Source: Halomonas sp. H10-9-1 (GTDB taxonomy: Bacteria; Pseudomonadota; Gammaproteobacteria; Pseudomonadales; Halomonadaceae). From it: a stretch of 64,000 bases of DNA. The stretch covers positions 682,001 to 746,000 of the forward strand of contig NZ_JAMSHO010000001.1 in assembly GCF_040147005.1 (NCBI RefSeq), in the 5' to 3' direction. Numbering within the stretch: the first letter of the stretch is position 1; every line of letters begins with the position of its first letter. Shown here one piece after another: positions 52,612 through 60,851 of this stretch. Under the pieces are notes generated by a model. It saw only the letters and a program-made list of their open reading frames with translations. It was not told where the DNA came from and did not search any database. A program made the position numbers and the translations under genes.

Positions 52612-54292
52612 CCTGAATCCGTGAAGCCGGCGCCGACACTTCCCCTATCACCGTTAGCGAGCATTTTTTTACCTCCGGCCCCGTCTCAACCGCCGAACGC
52701 ATGCCGCTGATAGTCGACCATGGTGGCGTCGGCCGGCGCCGACGGCCCGTCTTGACATGCATTTCTACCCGCCGGGCATGGTGAGGCTGGCTGCCGGTGA
52801 CGGTCAGCCCTTTATCAGGTGGCATTATCCGACAGGCGATCAGCATGGCGTGCCTCGCGGATAGCGCATCCGCCTTCGCAGGGTGTTCAATACCGTCATA
52901 CGCCCGATGTCTTGCCCAAAGTCGAGGACGATCTGGCGTGCCTTGTGGATCACGAACGCTGCACGATGCACCAGCTCTTGTAGCACGGTGCGGATCCGGC
53001 GCCGCTTGGCGGGATGGCGCACCGGGCTCAGCTCGCCGGTCATGCCCAGCTGCCCCATCAGCCGCAGGATGTTGTAGGCCAGCTGGGCGAGGTGCAGGAT
53101 CAGATCGTTGGTGGCGAACTTGCCCGACGGCAGCCGCTCCAGGTCGAGATCGGTCTTGATCTCACTGTGGAATTGCTCGTGGGTGGCATGCGCCTGGTAG
53201 CGTTTGATCACCGCCTCCGGCGCCTCGTCCAGGCTGGTCCACCAGCCTTCCAACTCATAGTCCGGTTCGAGCAGCAACTGGCCATCGCGATCGGCGGTGC
53301 GCTCTACCAGGCGCATCACGCGTTGGACGACGTATTCGGTCTTGTTGTCGTCGTGGATCGAGACGGTCTGCGTCCACAGCGCCTGGCGCTTGCCAGGACG
53401 CAGCTCTTCCCAGTAGTCCGCCGCCACAGCCAACCAGGTATCCTGATCGGCCGTGGCCGAGCCGCGCGGGTTCCATTTGACGACATAGTCGAGCCGGCGC
53501 CCCTCGTCGGCAAAGACCTGGCGCTGCTGTTCGAGAAGCGCCAGGTGCGCCTGGCTGTCGAAGCCGCTGTCCTCGCGTAACAGGATCGGTTGCTCGGTCA
53601 GGCCTTGGGCGCGAGGCAGTACCCGCTCCAGGAAGGCGTTGCTCTCCTTCATGGTGTGCTGCTTGCCAGGACGCAGTTCCAGACCCAGGCACCACCCTTC
53701 GTTGCCCAGATAGGCGGCGATCGGGGTGTAGCCATCGACCTTCTGGTAAGTCCGCGAGACGCCTTCCTTCTTCGAGTTGCTGTTGTCCATGACGAAGGTG
53801 TCGATGTCCAGGCAGACGTGCGTCGTCTCGGCGGTGATCGGTGCCTCGACCAGTGACAGCAGGGTCGTGGACCAGGTGGCGGTGCGCGCCTGCAGGTCGT
53901 TGGCGGCAAGTTTCTCCAGCCGCTGTCGCAGCGTCGCCGTGCTCGGCACCTTTTGCAGGGTCAGCAGCTGTTGGAAGGGCTTGTCGCGGCGGAAGTTTTC
54001 GATGGCGTCATAGTCGCTCATGCCCAGACACAGCAGGCCCAGGTAGCTTTTGACCACATCGCTGGTGCGCATGCCCAGCGTGGTGGGGAAGCGCCCGTCG
54101 ATGCTATCGACGCCAGCGATCTCGAAGCACTGCCCGATGATGGACAGCCCGGCGTGGCTGGTGAGGGTGCGGCGACTGGCACGGAACTTGACGTTGGGCA
54201 TGGCACTATCTGGGTGAATGGCGATATTCGCTATATTGCCATGCAGGTCAGTGGGTTAGAAGCATTCCAGGGGCCGGTCTCACGGATTCAGG
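52612..54292. mobile_element. Complete IS1380-like insertion sequence
   Basis: 1681 bp. Ends CCTGAATCCGTGAAGCCGGC (left) and GCCGGTCTCACGGATTCAGG (right) match in 18 of 20 bases when one is inverted. Both flanks carry TATTA (52607-52611 and 54293-54297), a 5-bp target duplication, so it arrived by transposition and has not rearranged since. It contains one transposase gene. About 230 bases left of that gene are non-coding. Confidence 0.9.
52840..54201 (-). CDS. IS1380 family transposase
   Basis: 453 aa DDE transposase. Motifs: HVCLDIDTFVMDNSNSKKEG (first D), LLREDSGFDSQAHLALLEQQ (second D), and RYQAHATHEQFHSEIKTDLD with the catalytic E; YNILRLMGQLGMTGELSPVR near the C terminus. Full length and apparently intact. 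Confidence 0.93.
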   Translation of the reverse strand: MPNVKFRASRRTLTSHAGLSIIGQCFEIAGVDSIDGRFPTTLGMRTSDVVKSYLGLLCLGMSDYDAIENFRRDKPFQQLLTLQKVPSTATLRQRLEKLAANDLQARTATWSTTLLSLVEAPITAETTHVCLDIDTFVMDNSNSKKEGVSRTYQKVDGYTPIAAYLGNEGWCLGLELRPGKQHTMKESNAFLERVLPRAQGLTEQPILLREDSGFDSQAHLALLEQQRQVFADEGRRLDYVVKWNPRGSATADQDTWLAVAADYWEELRPGKRQALWTQTVSIHDDNKTEYVVQRVMRLVERTADRDGQLLLEPDYELEGWWTSLDEAPEAVIKRYQAHATHEQFHSEIKTDLDLERLPSGKFATNDLILHLAQLAYNILRLMGQLGMTGELSPVRHPAKRRRIRTVLQELVHRAAFVIHKARQIVLDFGQDIGRMTVLNTLRRRMRYPRGTPC

Positions 54293-54293
54293 T

Positions 54294-54986
54294 ATTATTG
54301 AGAGTTATTGCGACACTAGTTTCGATGATCACCTGGTTGATATCGAAGGAATTAATAGATTGCCTTGGGTTGGGGTAAATTATAAAGATAAAAAACTAAA
54401 AACATTAGTTCTTGGTGAAAGTGTTTATGATTGGAATCCAAAGGATCCATCTAGTGCTGAGAGAATAGCTGACTCAAACAATCTAAGAAAGCTCCATAAA
54501 GCACATGCTTTTGATTTCAAGAGGAATTCAAAGTTTGTAAGAAATATAGAAAGGGCGATATACTCAAAGAAGAAGCCAACAAATGAGGAAAAGGCGGATT
54601 TTTGGAATTCTGTGGTTTATCACAACCTTGTAGGCAGAGTTATTAAAACGAAAAAGCATAGGCCATCGTATGATGATTATTATTTTGGATGGAAGGTTTT
54701 CGATAAATTAACATCGGTTTTTGATGTTGACCAAGTCATTGTTTATGGTTTGGAAGGTGTAAAGATTAAGGCGTTTAATAGTTATTTTAAGGATGTTGGT
54801 ATTACTCCTGTGCAGTCAAGTAGTTTAGAAAAAGTTGGGCGATCCAGGCCTAAGAAATTTATTCTTGAGAAAGATGGAAAAAATATAGATATTCTTTTTA
54901 TTCGTCATCCAAGCGCCTATTTTGGCTGGAAAAAGTGGTCGGCCGTCATTCAGTCAGAACTAGCTATTCCGGGTCAAGTTGCATAA
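54294..54986 (+). pseudogene. UDG-superfamily-like cassette gene cut near its start by the IS1380-like element
   Basis: The frame is open from the right edge of the IS through to the TAA at 54984-54986, about 230 codons; a TTG at 54360 could restart translation. With the IS removed, the frame joins back to a TTG at 52602 that follows GGTAACGAT, so the IS probably hit codon 3 or 4. The product shows NRLPWVGVNYKDKKLKTLVL, GESVYDW and IRHPSAYFGWKKWSAVIQSE; the G-E-S and H-P-S motifs recall uracil-DNA-glycosylase-like folds. The AT-rich sequence and the stop codon inside an attC R'' box mark it as an integron cassette gene. Function is uncertain. Confidence 0.6.
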
Positions 54987-55064
54987 CAAGTGCAGGCACG
55001 GCGACGCCCATTACATTGCGCCTTCGGCTCCCTTCCATGGGCGCGCATGCTGCAAGCGTTAGAT
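54981..55064 (+). other. Integron attC recombination site 1
   Basis: 84 bases from R'' GCATAAC to R' GTTAGAT. The arms pair imperfectly (TGCAGGCACGGCGACGCCCA against ATGGGCGCGCATGCTGCA). The preceding gene stops inside R''. R'' GCATAAC is the exact complement of GTTATGC at 52155, and R' GTTAGAT is the exact complement of R'' of attC 2, the pattern expected for consecutive cassettes. Confidence 0.82.
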
Positions 55065-55091
55065 TTTTTTGTTGCCACTAAGGAGGTTGTT

Positions 55092-56507
55092 TTGACAAAA
55101 GAGATAAAAGTGCTTTCAAAAGACGAGGTGGCAACTGGCGTCGATCAGTTTACTTCGGGTTTAACTCAGTATCTGGGGGAGCTTGGCCTGCCGAATGATC
55201 AGGTCCTAGTCCCTGTGCAAGAGCGGCAAAGGGTAATTTCTAACGTGCCCGATGTGATTGAACTTATTGATGATAACAGGAAAATTACCTCAATTTATTT
55301 ATCAAAGTTCATCGCCGCATGCGGAGCCGGTCTATTTGATGCCGCGCTCAATTTCATTTGGGATGAAACCGTTGTAAACCTTCGCAATAAGGTAGCTCGT
55401 TTTGATCTTGAATATTTTTACGATAGTGTGGTAACTGACACGAAACGTAGGTCGAAGCTAAAAGACGAAAATGATCTTCAAAAAATAGAAGAATGGGAGC
55501 TGATCCGAGGGTGCCACCTCACAGGGATACTTTCTGATATCGGGTACAAGCATTTAGATTACATAAGGGATATGCGCAACTGGGCCAGCGCAGCTCACCC
55601 GAATCAGAATGACCTCACAGGCTTTCAGTTAATATCGTGGTTAGAAACCTGCATAAGAGAAGTAATTGCAAAAGAACCCGAAGGGCCGGTCATTGAGGTT
55701 AAAAGGTTTCTCAATAATATCAGGAACACCGCGCTCACTGAGCAGGATGCCCAGTATATTAGAGCAGGGGTTGAGTACTTGCCGCCGGAACTCGCCACCT
55801 CTGTGCTGAGAACTCTTTTCGGCATGTACACAACTAAAGATGCCGCTGTTCAGGTTAAGAGCAACATTAAATTGGTGGCCGGCTCGGCATGGCATGTTGC
55901 TCCTGAAGAGGTGAAGTATGAGTGTGGGTTTAAATATGCAACTTTTGCATCAAATGGAGAAGTAGAGCGGAAAGAGGCGGCAAGCGAGTTTTTGTCTGTC
56001 GTAGGAGGGCTACCGTTTCTCCCAAAGGATACGTTAGCACTAGAAATGGCTGATAAGATCGACAGCCTTTTTGCCGCACACACAGGATTCAATAATTTCC
56101 ATAACGAGCCTGCACATGCTCGCGCCCTCAATGCTTATGTTTCCTCAGCCGGGACGATACCAGATGCTGTCCGTAAGTCTTATGTCAAGACGTTGGTAAT
56201 GGCTAGGATAGGAAATGGGCATGGCACCTCAGATATGGCCGTACCATATTATGATCAGCTAATAGATAAGTTTGGCGAATCTGAACTGCGAGAGGTCGTA
56301 CATCTCTTGGCAGATCGAGAGTTCGCTTCTCGAGTCGGCTTGAGAGCTTGTATTTCAAATTTTCGAACGCTGGTGGGTAAATTAGCACCGAGAACTACTA
56401 ATCAAGTGACGCAGCAAGCGTTTGCGCAGATTCAGGGTGCGACCGATTCCCAGATTCCAAACTTGGGGAAAGATAGCTCATATAAACGGCTGCTCGGGAT
56501 AAAGTGA
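55092..56507 (+). CDS. Hypothetical integron cassette protein (471 aa)
   Basis: Family not recognised; the length is large for a cassette. Start chosen as TTG at 55092 because AGGAGG lies 5 bases before it and the longer frame runs through attC 1. Mostly helical: RFDLEYFYDSVVTDTKRRSK, LDYIRDMRNWASAAHPNQND (HEPN-like R-N-W-x-S-A-A-H-P), RALNAYVSSAGTIPDAVRKS. The R-N-x4-H element resembles HEPN-type proteins found in defence genes, which is a hint only. AT-rich; bounded exactly by two attC sites. Confidence 0.7.
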   Translation: MTKEIKVLSKDEVATGVDQFTSGLTQYLGELGLPNDQVLVPVQERQRVISNVPDVIELIDDNRKITSIYLSKFIAACGAGLFDAALNFIWDETVVNLRNKVARFDLEYFYDSVVTDTKRRSKLKDENDLQKIEEWELIRGCHLTGILSDIGYKHLDYIRDMRNWASAAHPNQNDLTGFQLISWLETCIREVIAKEPEGPVIEVKRFLNNIRNTALTEQDAQYIRAGVEYLPPELATSVLRTLFGMYTTKDAAVQVKSNIKLVAGSAWHVAPEEVKYECGFKYATFASNGEVERKEAASEFLSVVGGLPFLPKDTLALEMADKIDSLFAAHTGFNNFHNEPAHARALNAYVSSAGTIPDAVRKSYVKTLVMARIGNGHGTSDMAVPYYDQLIDKFGESELREVVHLLADREFASRVGLRACISNFRTLVGKLAPRTTNQVTQQAFAQIQGATDSQIPNLGKDSSYKRLLGIK

Positions 56508-56579
56508 ATCTAACCAATGCGTCAACGGGACCGGTTTTCCGCTGGCGCTCCAAACCGGCCCGTTACGCCAGCGTTCGGC
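56508..56579 (+). other. Integron attC recombination site 2
   Basis: 72 bases from R'' ATCTAAC to R' GTTCGGC. The core arms CAACGGGACCGGTTT and AAACCGGCCCGTTA pair with one extrahelical base, the feature that orients attC folding. R'' complements R' of attC 1 exactly. The next cassette would start at TTCGGC (56574). Confidence 0.82.
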
Positions 56580-56592
56580 GGCTATTTCCTAG

Positions 56593-58171
56593 CAGTCTGT
56601 CGGATTATGGGTGTCGCTCACAGTAACGACACCCACTTCTCTCCATTTTCGTATTGGCGCCGGCCATGTCAGCAACCTGGCGTCGTTCGGCGATCCTGGA
56701 GTGGCCTGAGCGCTTGTGACGCCGCCCTATCAGGCTAAGGGACGGCCCTCAGCCTGCTGCCAAGCGATGCATCCGCTTGATATTCCATGCCAGGGTGGCC
56801 AGTCGCCACTCACCGCTGACCTTATCCAGACCGCGTAGCGAGAACTGCCGGAATCCCATCACGTGTTTGATGATCCCGAAGACCGGCTCCACCGTGTGCT
56901 TGCGCAGCGCATAGAGCGCTCGGCCCGCCTGCGTCTTCAAGCGGTACGCCATGTGCTCGACAGGGTCCTCGCTCTCCGGTGCGGGCGGGTCCGCGGCGAA
57001 ACGTTCGAAGACCGGAAGGTGATGGACATCACGCCTCATCGCCAATAGCGGTTCGATACCATGGTCATGGCAGGCCTGGATATTGGCGGCACTGAAGTAG
57101 CCGGTATCACCCAGCAGGTGGTCAGGCTTGCCCAGCGTCTCCGGGTAACCTTGCCAGGCCGTCAGTAACGGCATGACTTGCTGCTTGTCGTTGGTCGCCT
57201 GAGTGACGTGGACATGGGTCACCAGCAGACTCTCGGTATCGACGGCGGCCTGGGCGTTGTAGCACTGATCAAACCCCTGGCCGGTGACCGGCATGATGCG
57301 AGACTGCGGGTCGGTGAAGTTGATCTGGTCCTTGTCACGCGGGCCGCCAGTCGGCGGTTCGGGATCACGCCCACGAGGTTTCTTGCCGGCCTTGCGCTGC
57401 GCGTCTCGCCGCGCCACCTTTTCCTGGTAGGCGGCTTGCTCGGTGGCGTCTCGCTCCTCGGCACGCGCCTCGATCTTGGCCTTCGCCTCGGCGATGGCCG
57501 CCAGGCGTGCTTCACGGCGGGCAATCTCGGCGGGGATATCCATGCCATCGGCCGCGTCCTCCTTGTCCGCCGACTCGGCCCGCTGCGTCAGCGCTTTCAC
57601 CTCAGCCCTGAACTGCGCCTCCAGCTTCTTGGCGTGGCCATACGATAGCGCCTTGTGCTTGCTGGCGTTGGCCTTGAGCTTGGTGCCGTCCAGGGCGATG
57701 GTGCCGAGCTTGAGCAGCTTCATCTCGCGTGCCAGCAACAGCACCTGCACGAACAACTGCTCCAGTTCCGGCAGAAAGCGGCGGCGAAAGGTGGCCAGCG
57801 TGTCATGGTCGGGATGGGTATTGGCGGCCAGGTAACGGAATGCCACCGAGTCATAGGTGGCGCGCTCGATCTTGCGGCTGGAGACCACCCCGGTGGCGTA
57901 GCCGTAGACCAGCAGGCTCAGCAGCACCGCCGGGTGATGCGCCTTGTGCCCACGGCCGGCGTAGCGCCGCGTCAATGCCGAGAGATCCAGTTGCTCGACG
58001 ACATCCACCACGAACCGCGCCAAGTGATCATCGGGCAGCCACTCATCCACCGAAGGCGGCAGGAGATAGTCGGTCTGGCGGTCAACGGGGATGAAGCGAC
58101 TCATGGCGACGTTCCAATAGTGGCGGCATACTGAGAGTATCTCACGGCATTATCGAAAACCCGACAGACTG
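56593..58171. mobile_element. Complete IS1182-like insertion sequence
   Basis: 1579 bp with inverted ends beginning CAGTCTGTCGG and a 4-bp target duplication CTAG on both sides (56589-56592 and 58172-58175). It inserted 10-20 bases into the third inferred cassette, ahead of the GIY-YIG gene, and may have separated it from its promoter. Confidence 0.9.
56749..58104 (-). CDS. IS1182 family transposase
   Basis: 451 aa. N-terminal FIPVDRQTDYLLPPSVDEWL, LLSLLVYGYATGVVSSRKIE and RFRYLA-type text, catalytic GTIALDGTKLKANASKHKAL (first D), LLGDTGYFSAANIQ (second D), and the C-terminal VEPVFGIIKHVMGFRQFSLR (E). A charged coiled insert (residues ~175-245) is normal for the family. Intact. Confidence 0.94.
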   Translation of the reverse strand: MSRFIPVDRQTDYLLPPSVDEWLPDDHLARFVVDVVEQLDLSALTRRYAGRGHKAHHPAVLLSLLVYGYATGVVSSRKIERATYDSVAFRYLAANTHPDHDTLATFRRRFLPELEQLFVQVLLLAREMKLLKLGTIALDGTKLKANASKHKALSYGHAKKLEAQFRAEVKALTQRAESADKEDAADGMDIPAEIARREARLAAIAEAKAKIEARAEERDATEQAAYQEKVARRDAQRKAGKKPRGRDPEPPTGGPRDKDQINFTDPQSRIMPVTGQGFDQCYNAQAAVDTESLLVTHVHVTQATNDKQQVMPLLTAWQGYPETLGKPDHLLGDTGYFSAANIQACHDHGIEPLLAMRRDVHHLPVFERFAADPPAPESEDPVEHMAYRLKTQAGRALYALRKHTVEPVFGIIKHVMGFRQFSLRGLDKVSGEWRLATLAWNIKRMHRLAAG

Positions 58172-58187
58172 CTAGAAGAGTTTATCC

Positions 58188-58988
58188 ATGCAAATCGAAA
58201 CGAGACGCTTCGCCGGATTCGAGTTCTGGAGCGTTGGAAGCTTGGAGATCCAGCGGAACACCGATGGCTCCTTGGCCGAGTACTCACACACGCTCCCGGA
58301 GGGTGTTCGTCCGAACCGGTACTCCGCCGGACCCTTCTGCCGGTTCGGACTACCCGGTGCCCCGAATGCAGCCGGTGTGTACGCAATCACCATTGGGGAT
58401 GAGCTTCAATACATCGGCGAAGCGGTCGATCTTGCGCAGCGGTTCGGGCCATCGGGGTACGGGAAGATTCACCCGCGTAACTGTCATCACGATGGGCAGA
58501 GCACAAATTGCAAGCTGAATTCCCGGGTCTTGGAAGCAGCAAAGCGGGGTAGTGCAGCGCGCGTTTGGTTTCATCCGACTGATGATCGGTTGGTCATGGA
58601 GTCGCGCCTGATCGGCGTGCTGCTGCCCCCATGGAATGGACGTGGCGTCTCGACGCGTGACCCATCCGAGCAACGCGACCAGCCTCGCGTCGCTCGAGGT
58701 TCCGGGCCAGGTCGGCGGCCGGGAGTGGCGGAGCAGTTTCGTAATGCGCTTTCTGCGCTACTCGCAGATGCGGAAAGGAGTGGTGCGCCCTCCGTTCAAG
58801 TTCAAGCAGGCCAATTGCACCGGCTCGTTGGCGGTTACCCAGGACCGCATCATCGGATGCCGGTTTGCTGCTCCGCTATGCGGTCCCTTATGGTACCCGG
58901 TGACCGGTTCATTCAGCAGCCACCGAAAGGCAACGGCGCGAGCTTAACCATAGAGTATCGCCTCCCACGTCTCCCGGCTCTGAAGTGA
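58188..58988 (+). CDS. GIY-YIG nuclease-like cassette protein with an abnormal C-terminal extension
   Basis: Residues 63-152 carry the GIY-YIG fold: GVYAITIGDELQYIGEAVDL, AQRFGPSGYGKIHPRNCHHD, GQSTNCKLNSRVLEAAKRG, and RLVMESRLIGVLLPPWNGR. Family members normally end soon after PPWN (about 155 aa); here the frame continues ~110 codons with Pro/Arg-rich text without a family look, so the natural end was probably lost by recombination and the protein reads into foreign DNA. Begins 12 bases after the IS1182 target duplication. No attC with the matching R'' box (GCCGAAC) follows. Confidence 0.7.
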   Translation: MQIETRRFAGFEFWSVGSLEIQRNTDGSLAEYSHTLPEGVRPNRYSAGPFCRFGLPGAPNAAGVYAITIGDELQYIGEAVDLAQRFGPSGYGKIHPRNCHHDGQSTNCKLNSRVLEAAKRGSAARVWFHPTDDRLVMESRLIGVLLPPWNGRGVSTRDPSEQRDQPRVARGSGPGRRPGVAEQFRNALSALLADAERSGAPSVQVQAGQLHRLVGGYPGPHHRMPVCCSAMRSLMVPGDRFIQQPPKGNGASLTIEYRLPRLPALK

Positions 58989-59420
58989 CCCCCTCCAGAG
59001 CTGCACAGGTTATATGCATCGCTCAGCTGGTCGATGAGGGTAGGCTGGTTTCAGAAGGGGGTGGGCAACCCTGTTCATGGCAGGGGCCACCGTCGCGCAA
59101 CCGACTGGATGCAAGGCTTTCCACCACCGGAGGAGCGTATCATCCGCTTCACCGACGACGACTACTTCGCCGGCGACAAGCTCAAGTGGACGGTCTGCAG
59201 CGGCGTACACGGCCAGACCATCTGGATCGACCCTGCCGCGGAGATGGTCATCGTGCGCCTGCCCCCAGTGTCAGGATGAGTGTCGTGCCCTCTGATACCC
59301 TGTTCTTATAAACTGATCAGGGGGCGATAGGAGACCTTCAGGTAGATACCGCCTCTCCGCTGGAACCTTATGCCGTGGGCTGGTCTAACAAGGCTTCTTT
59401 ATGGCAATGGAGTGACCACG
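58989..59420. other. Junk-like stretch with a gene remnant
   Basis: Apart from the hydrolase remnant at 59080-59279 there is no supported gene here. The stretch marks the right edge of the accessory region; host-like GC genes resume after it. Confidence 0.4.
59080..59279 (+). pseudogene. Serine hydrolase (NylB/beta-lactamase class C-like) remnant with large internal deletion
   Basis: The frame reads DWMQGFPPPEERIIRF, typical of the N-terminal part of NylB-type 6-aminohexanoate hydrolases, and then GVHGQTIWIDPAAEMVIVR, typical of the C-terminal end. About 300 codons including the SxxK serine are missing between them. A deletion remnant, not a functional gene. Confidence 0.55.
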
Positions 59421-59873
59421 ATGAAACAGAAGTATTCGCTTGCGGCGCTGCTGGTCGGCACACTGGCCCTGGCGGGCTGCGCCGGGCGTGATGCGATCTC
59501 CGCTGGTGCCACCGTCAACGAGCCCCTGGAGAATACCTACTGGAAGGTGATGACGGTGGATGAGCGCAAGGCGGTGGCCATTGAGGGAGCGCGCGAGGCG
59601 CATCTGGTGCTGCATGCCGAGGATGCTCGCCTGGCAGGCTCCACTGGCTGCAACCGCATGATGGGCGAATACGAGCGTGACGGCGATCGGCTACGCTTCG
59701 GCCGGGTGGCCACCACCATGATGGCCTGTCCCGGGGAAGTGATGGGGCTTGAGCGCGAATTTCTCGATGCTCTCGGCGACGTCGCCAGCTGGCGGGTCGA
59801 GGGTGAAACCCTGACTCTCGTTGACGCTGAGGGGGAGGCGCGTATCCGCTTCGAGGCGGTACATCTTTACTGA
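59421..59873 (+). CDS. META-domain (HslJ-like) lipoprotein
   Basis: 150 aa. Signal peptide with lipobox LAGC, Cys20. META domain: LENTYWKVMTVDERKAVAIE, LAGSTGCNRMMGEYERDGD, RFGRVATTMMACPGEVMGLE and EREFLDAL. HslJ-like proteins are envelope proteins linked to heat or drug tolerance in other bacteria. Start at 59421 chosen for the lipoprotein signal. Monocistronic as far as seen. Confidence 0.88.
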   Translation: MKQKYSLAALLVGTLALAGCAGRDAISAGATVNEPLENTYWKVMTVDERKAVAIEGAREAHLVLHAEDARLAGSTGCNRMMGEYERDGDRLRFGRVATTMMACPGEVMGLEREFLDALGDVASWRVEGETLTLVDAEGEARIRFEAVHLY

Positions 59874-59980
59874 GCGGAGGCGGTTGTCGAGCCGTCGGCC
59901 GCTGGCGATGCCGCTCGACCAGGTCTCGATGGTGGAGGCCTCCGTCTTCCGGTAGCGTCTGGCCGGTAAGGAGAAAGAAA

Positions 59981-60003
59981 GATGGCCGCCAGGGGCGGCC
60001 ATC
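59981..60003 (-). terminator. Rho-independent terminator for the small Lys-rich gene
   Basis: Perfect 10-bp stem GATGGCCGCC / GGCGGCCATC with loop AGG. On the minus strand it is followed by CTTTCTTTCTCCTT, a pyrimidine-rich run. It lies ~20 bases after the stop of the 31-aa gene at 60025. Confidence 0.7.
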
Positions 60004-60024
60004 TTGATGGACGATTGACGAGGA

Positions 60025-60120
60025 TTAACTATCGCCTTCACGCCCCTTTTTCTGCTTCTTCTCCTTGCGCTTTTCCTTGAGCGTTTTCTGGGGAGTCTTC
60101 TTGGCCTTTTCCTTGTTCAT
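60025..60120 (-). CDS. Very small lysine-rich protein (31 aa)
   Basis: Starts MNKEKAKKTPQKTLKEKRKE and ends KGREGDS. About 45% Lys/Arg. The ATG at 60120 has a strong AGGAGGAG 7 bases upstream and the gene is closed by a terminator at 59981-60003, good signs of a real gene. Similar tiny Lys-rich proteins exist in Halomonas/Pseudomonas-type genomes without known function. Binding to nucleic acid is only a guess. Confidence 0.75.
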   Translation of the reverse strand: MNKEKAKKTPQKTLKEKRKEKKQKKGREGDS

Positions 60121-60218
60121 ACGATCACTCCTCCTGATCAGAATCCGGAAAAATGCCGCCTTTTCCGGCAAGCTTTCAAGGCTGGGCTAGCCAGCATGTG
60201 CGGCAATTGAAGTGCGTA

Positions 60219-60596
60219 TCAGCGGTGTACGTCGAGGACGCGGAGCTTCCGCTCCATGCCGAGAATCCGGACGCCCACCACCTCCTGCTCGGCAGATGAG
60301 AGCAGGGCGGAACCCAGTGGGGAGAGGATGGAGATCAACCCCGCCGAAGGGTTGGCTTCACTAGGGTTGGTGAGGGTGATGACTTGGCGCTTTCCCGAGG
60401 AGAGGTCCAGGTATCGGATCGTGCAGTTGATAGCCGCTCTCGTCAGGCCGCTTCCGGCCGCTAGACTCTCTATGCGATTGATGACGCATGCGTAGTCGGT
60501 GGGTCGCCCGCGAAAGAAGAAAGGGTGGCGCATTCCTTTGGTGAATAGGTAGTCAAGGTACCCTGATTTTTTCAGGATAAAACGTCTGCGAGCCAA
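60219..60596 (-). CDS. Rnk/GreA C-terminal-domain-like protein
   Basis: 125 aa. The second half matches the GreA/GreB C-terminal fold seen in Rnk: CTIRYLDLSSGKRQVITLTN, PSAGLISILSPLGSALLSS and QEVVGVRI. The first ~50 residues lack the acidic coiled-coil tip needed for transcript cleavage, so it is more likely an Rnk-type RNA polymerase binding protein. Start is a TTG at 60596; ATG at 60533 is an alternative. Strand is the same as the RNase H gene beyond a 255-base gap, so they may share a transcript. Confidence 0.7.
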   Translation of the reverse strand: MARRRFILKKSGYLDYLFTKGMRHPFFFRGRPTDYACVINRIESLAAGSGLTRAAINCTIRYLDLSSGKRQVITLTNPSEANPSAGLISILSPLGSALLSSAEQEVVGVRILGMERKLRVLDVHR

Positions 60597-60851
60597 TTGG
60601 ATGCCTCACAATAAATAATAGCGGTGCTGGGGGAATTGCCTGCTTTTATGGGCAGGATTACATGACCATACCCGAGAAAAAATAAAAAGCAAATCGGCGG
60701 CATAAAGAGTCTATACGCCGAATGAATTGATCGGAGAATGAGGCGGGCGAAGGAGCTGGACGAAGGAGCTGGACGCCGCGCCGCCGTGCTACACGACGGC
60801 GGCGTCAGCCCCAGTCGGCCGGGGTGATGCACGACCTGCAATCGCGCTACA

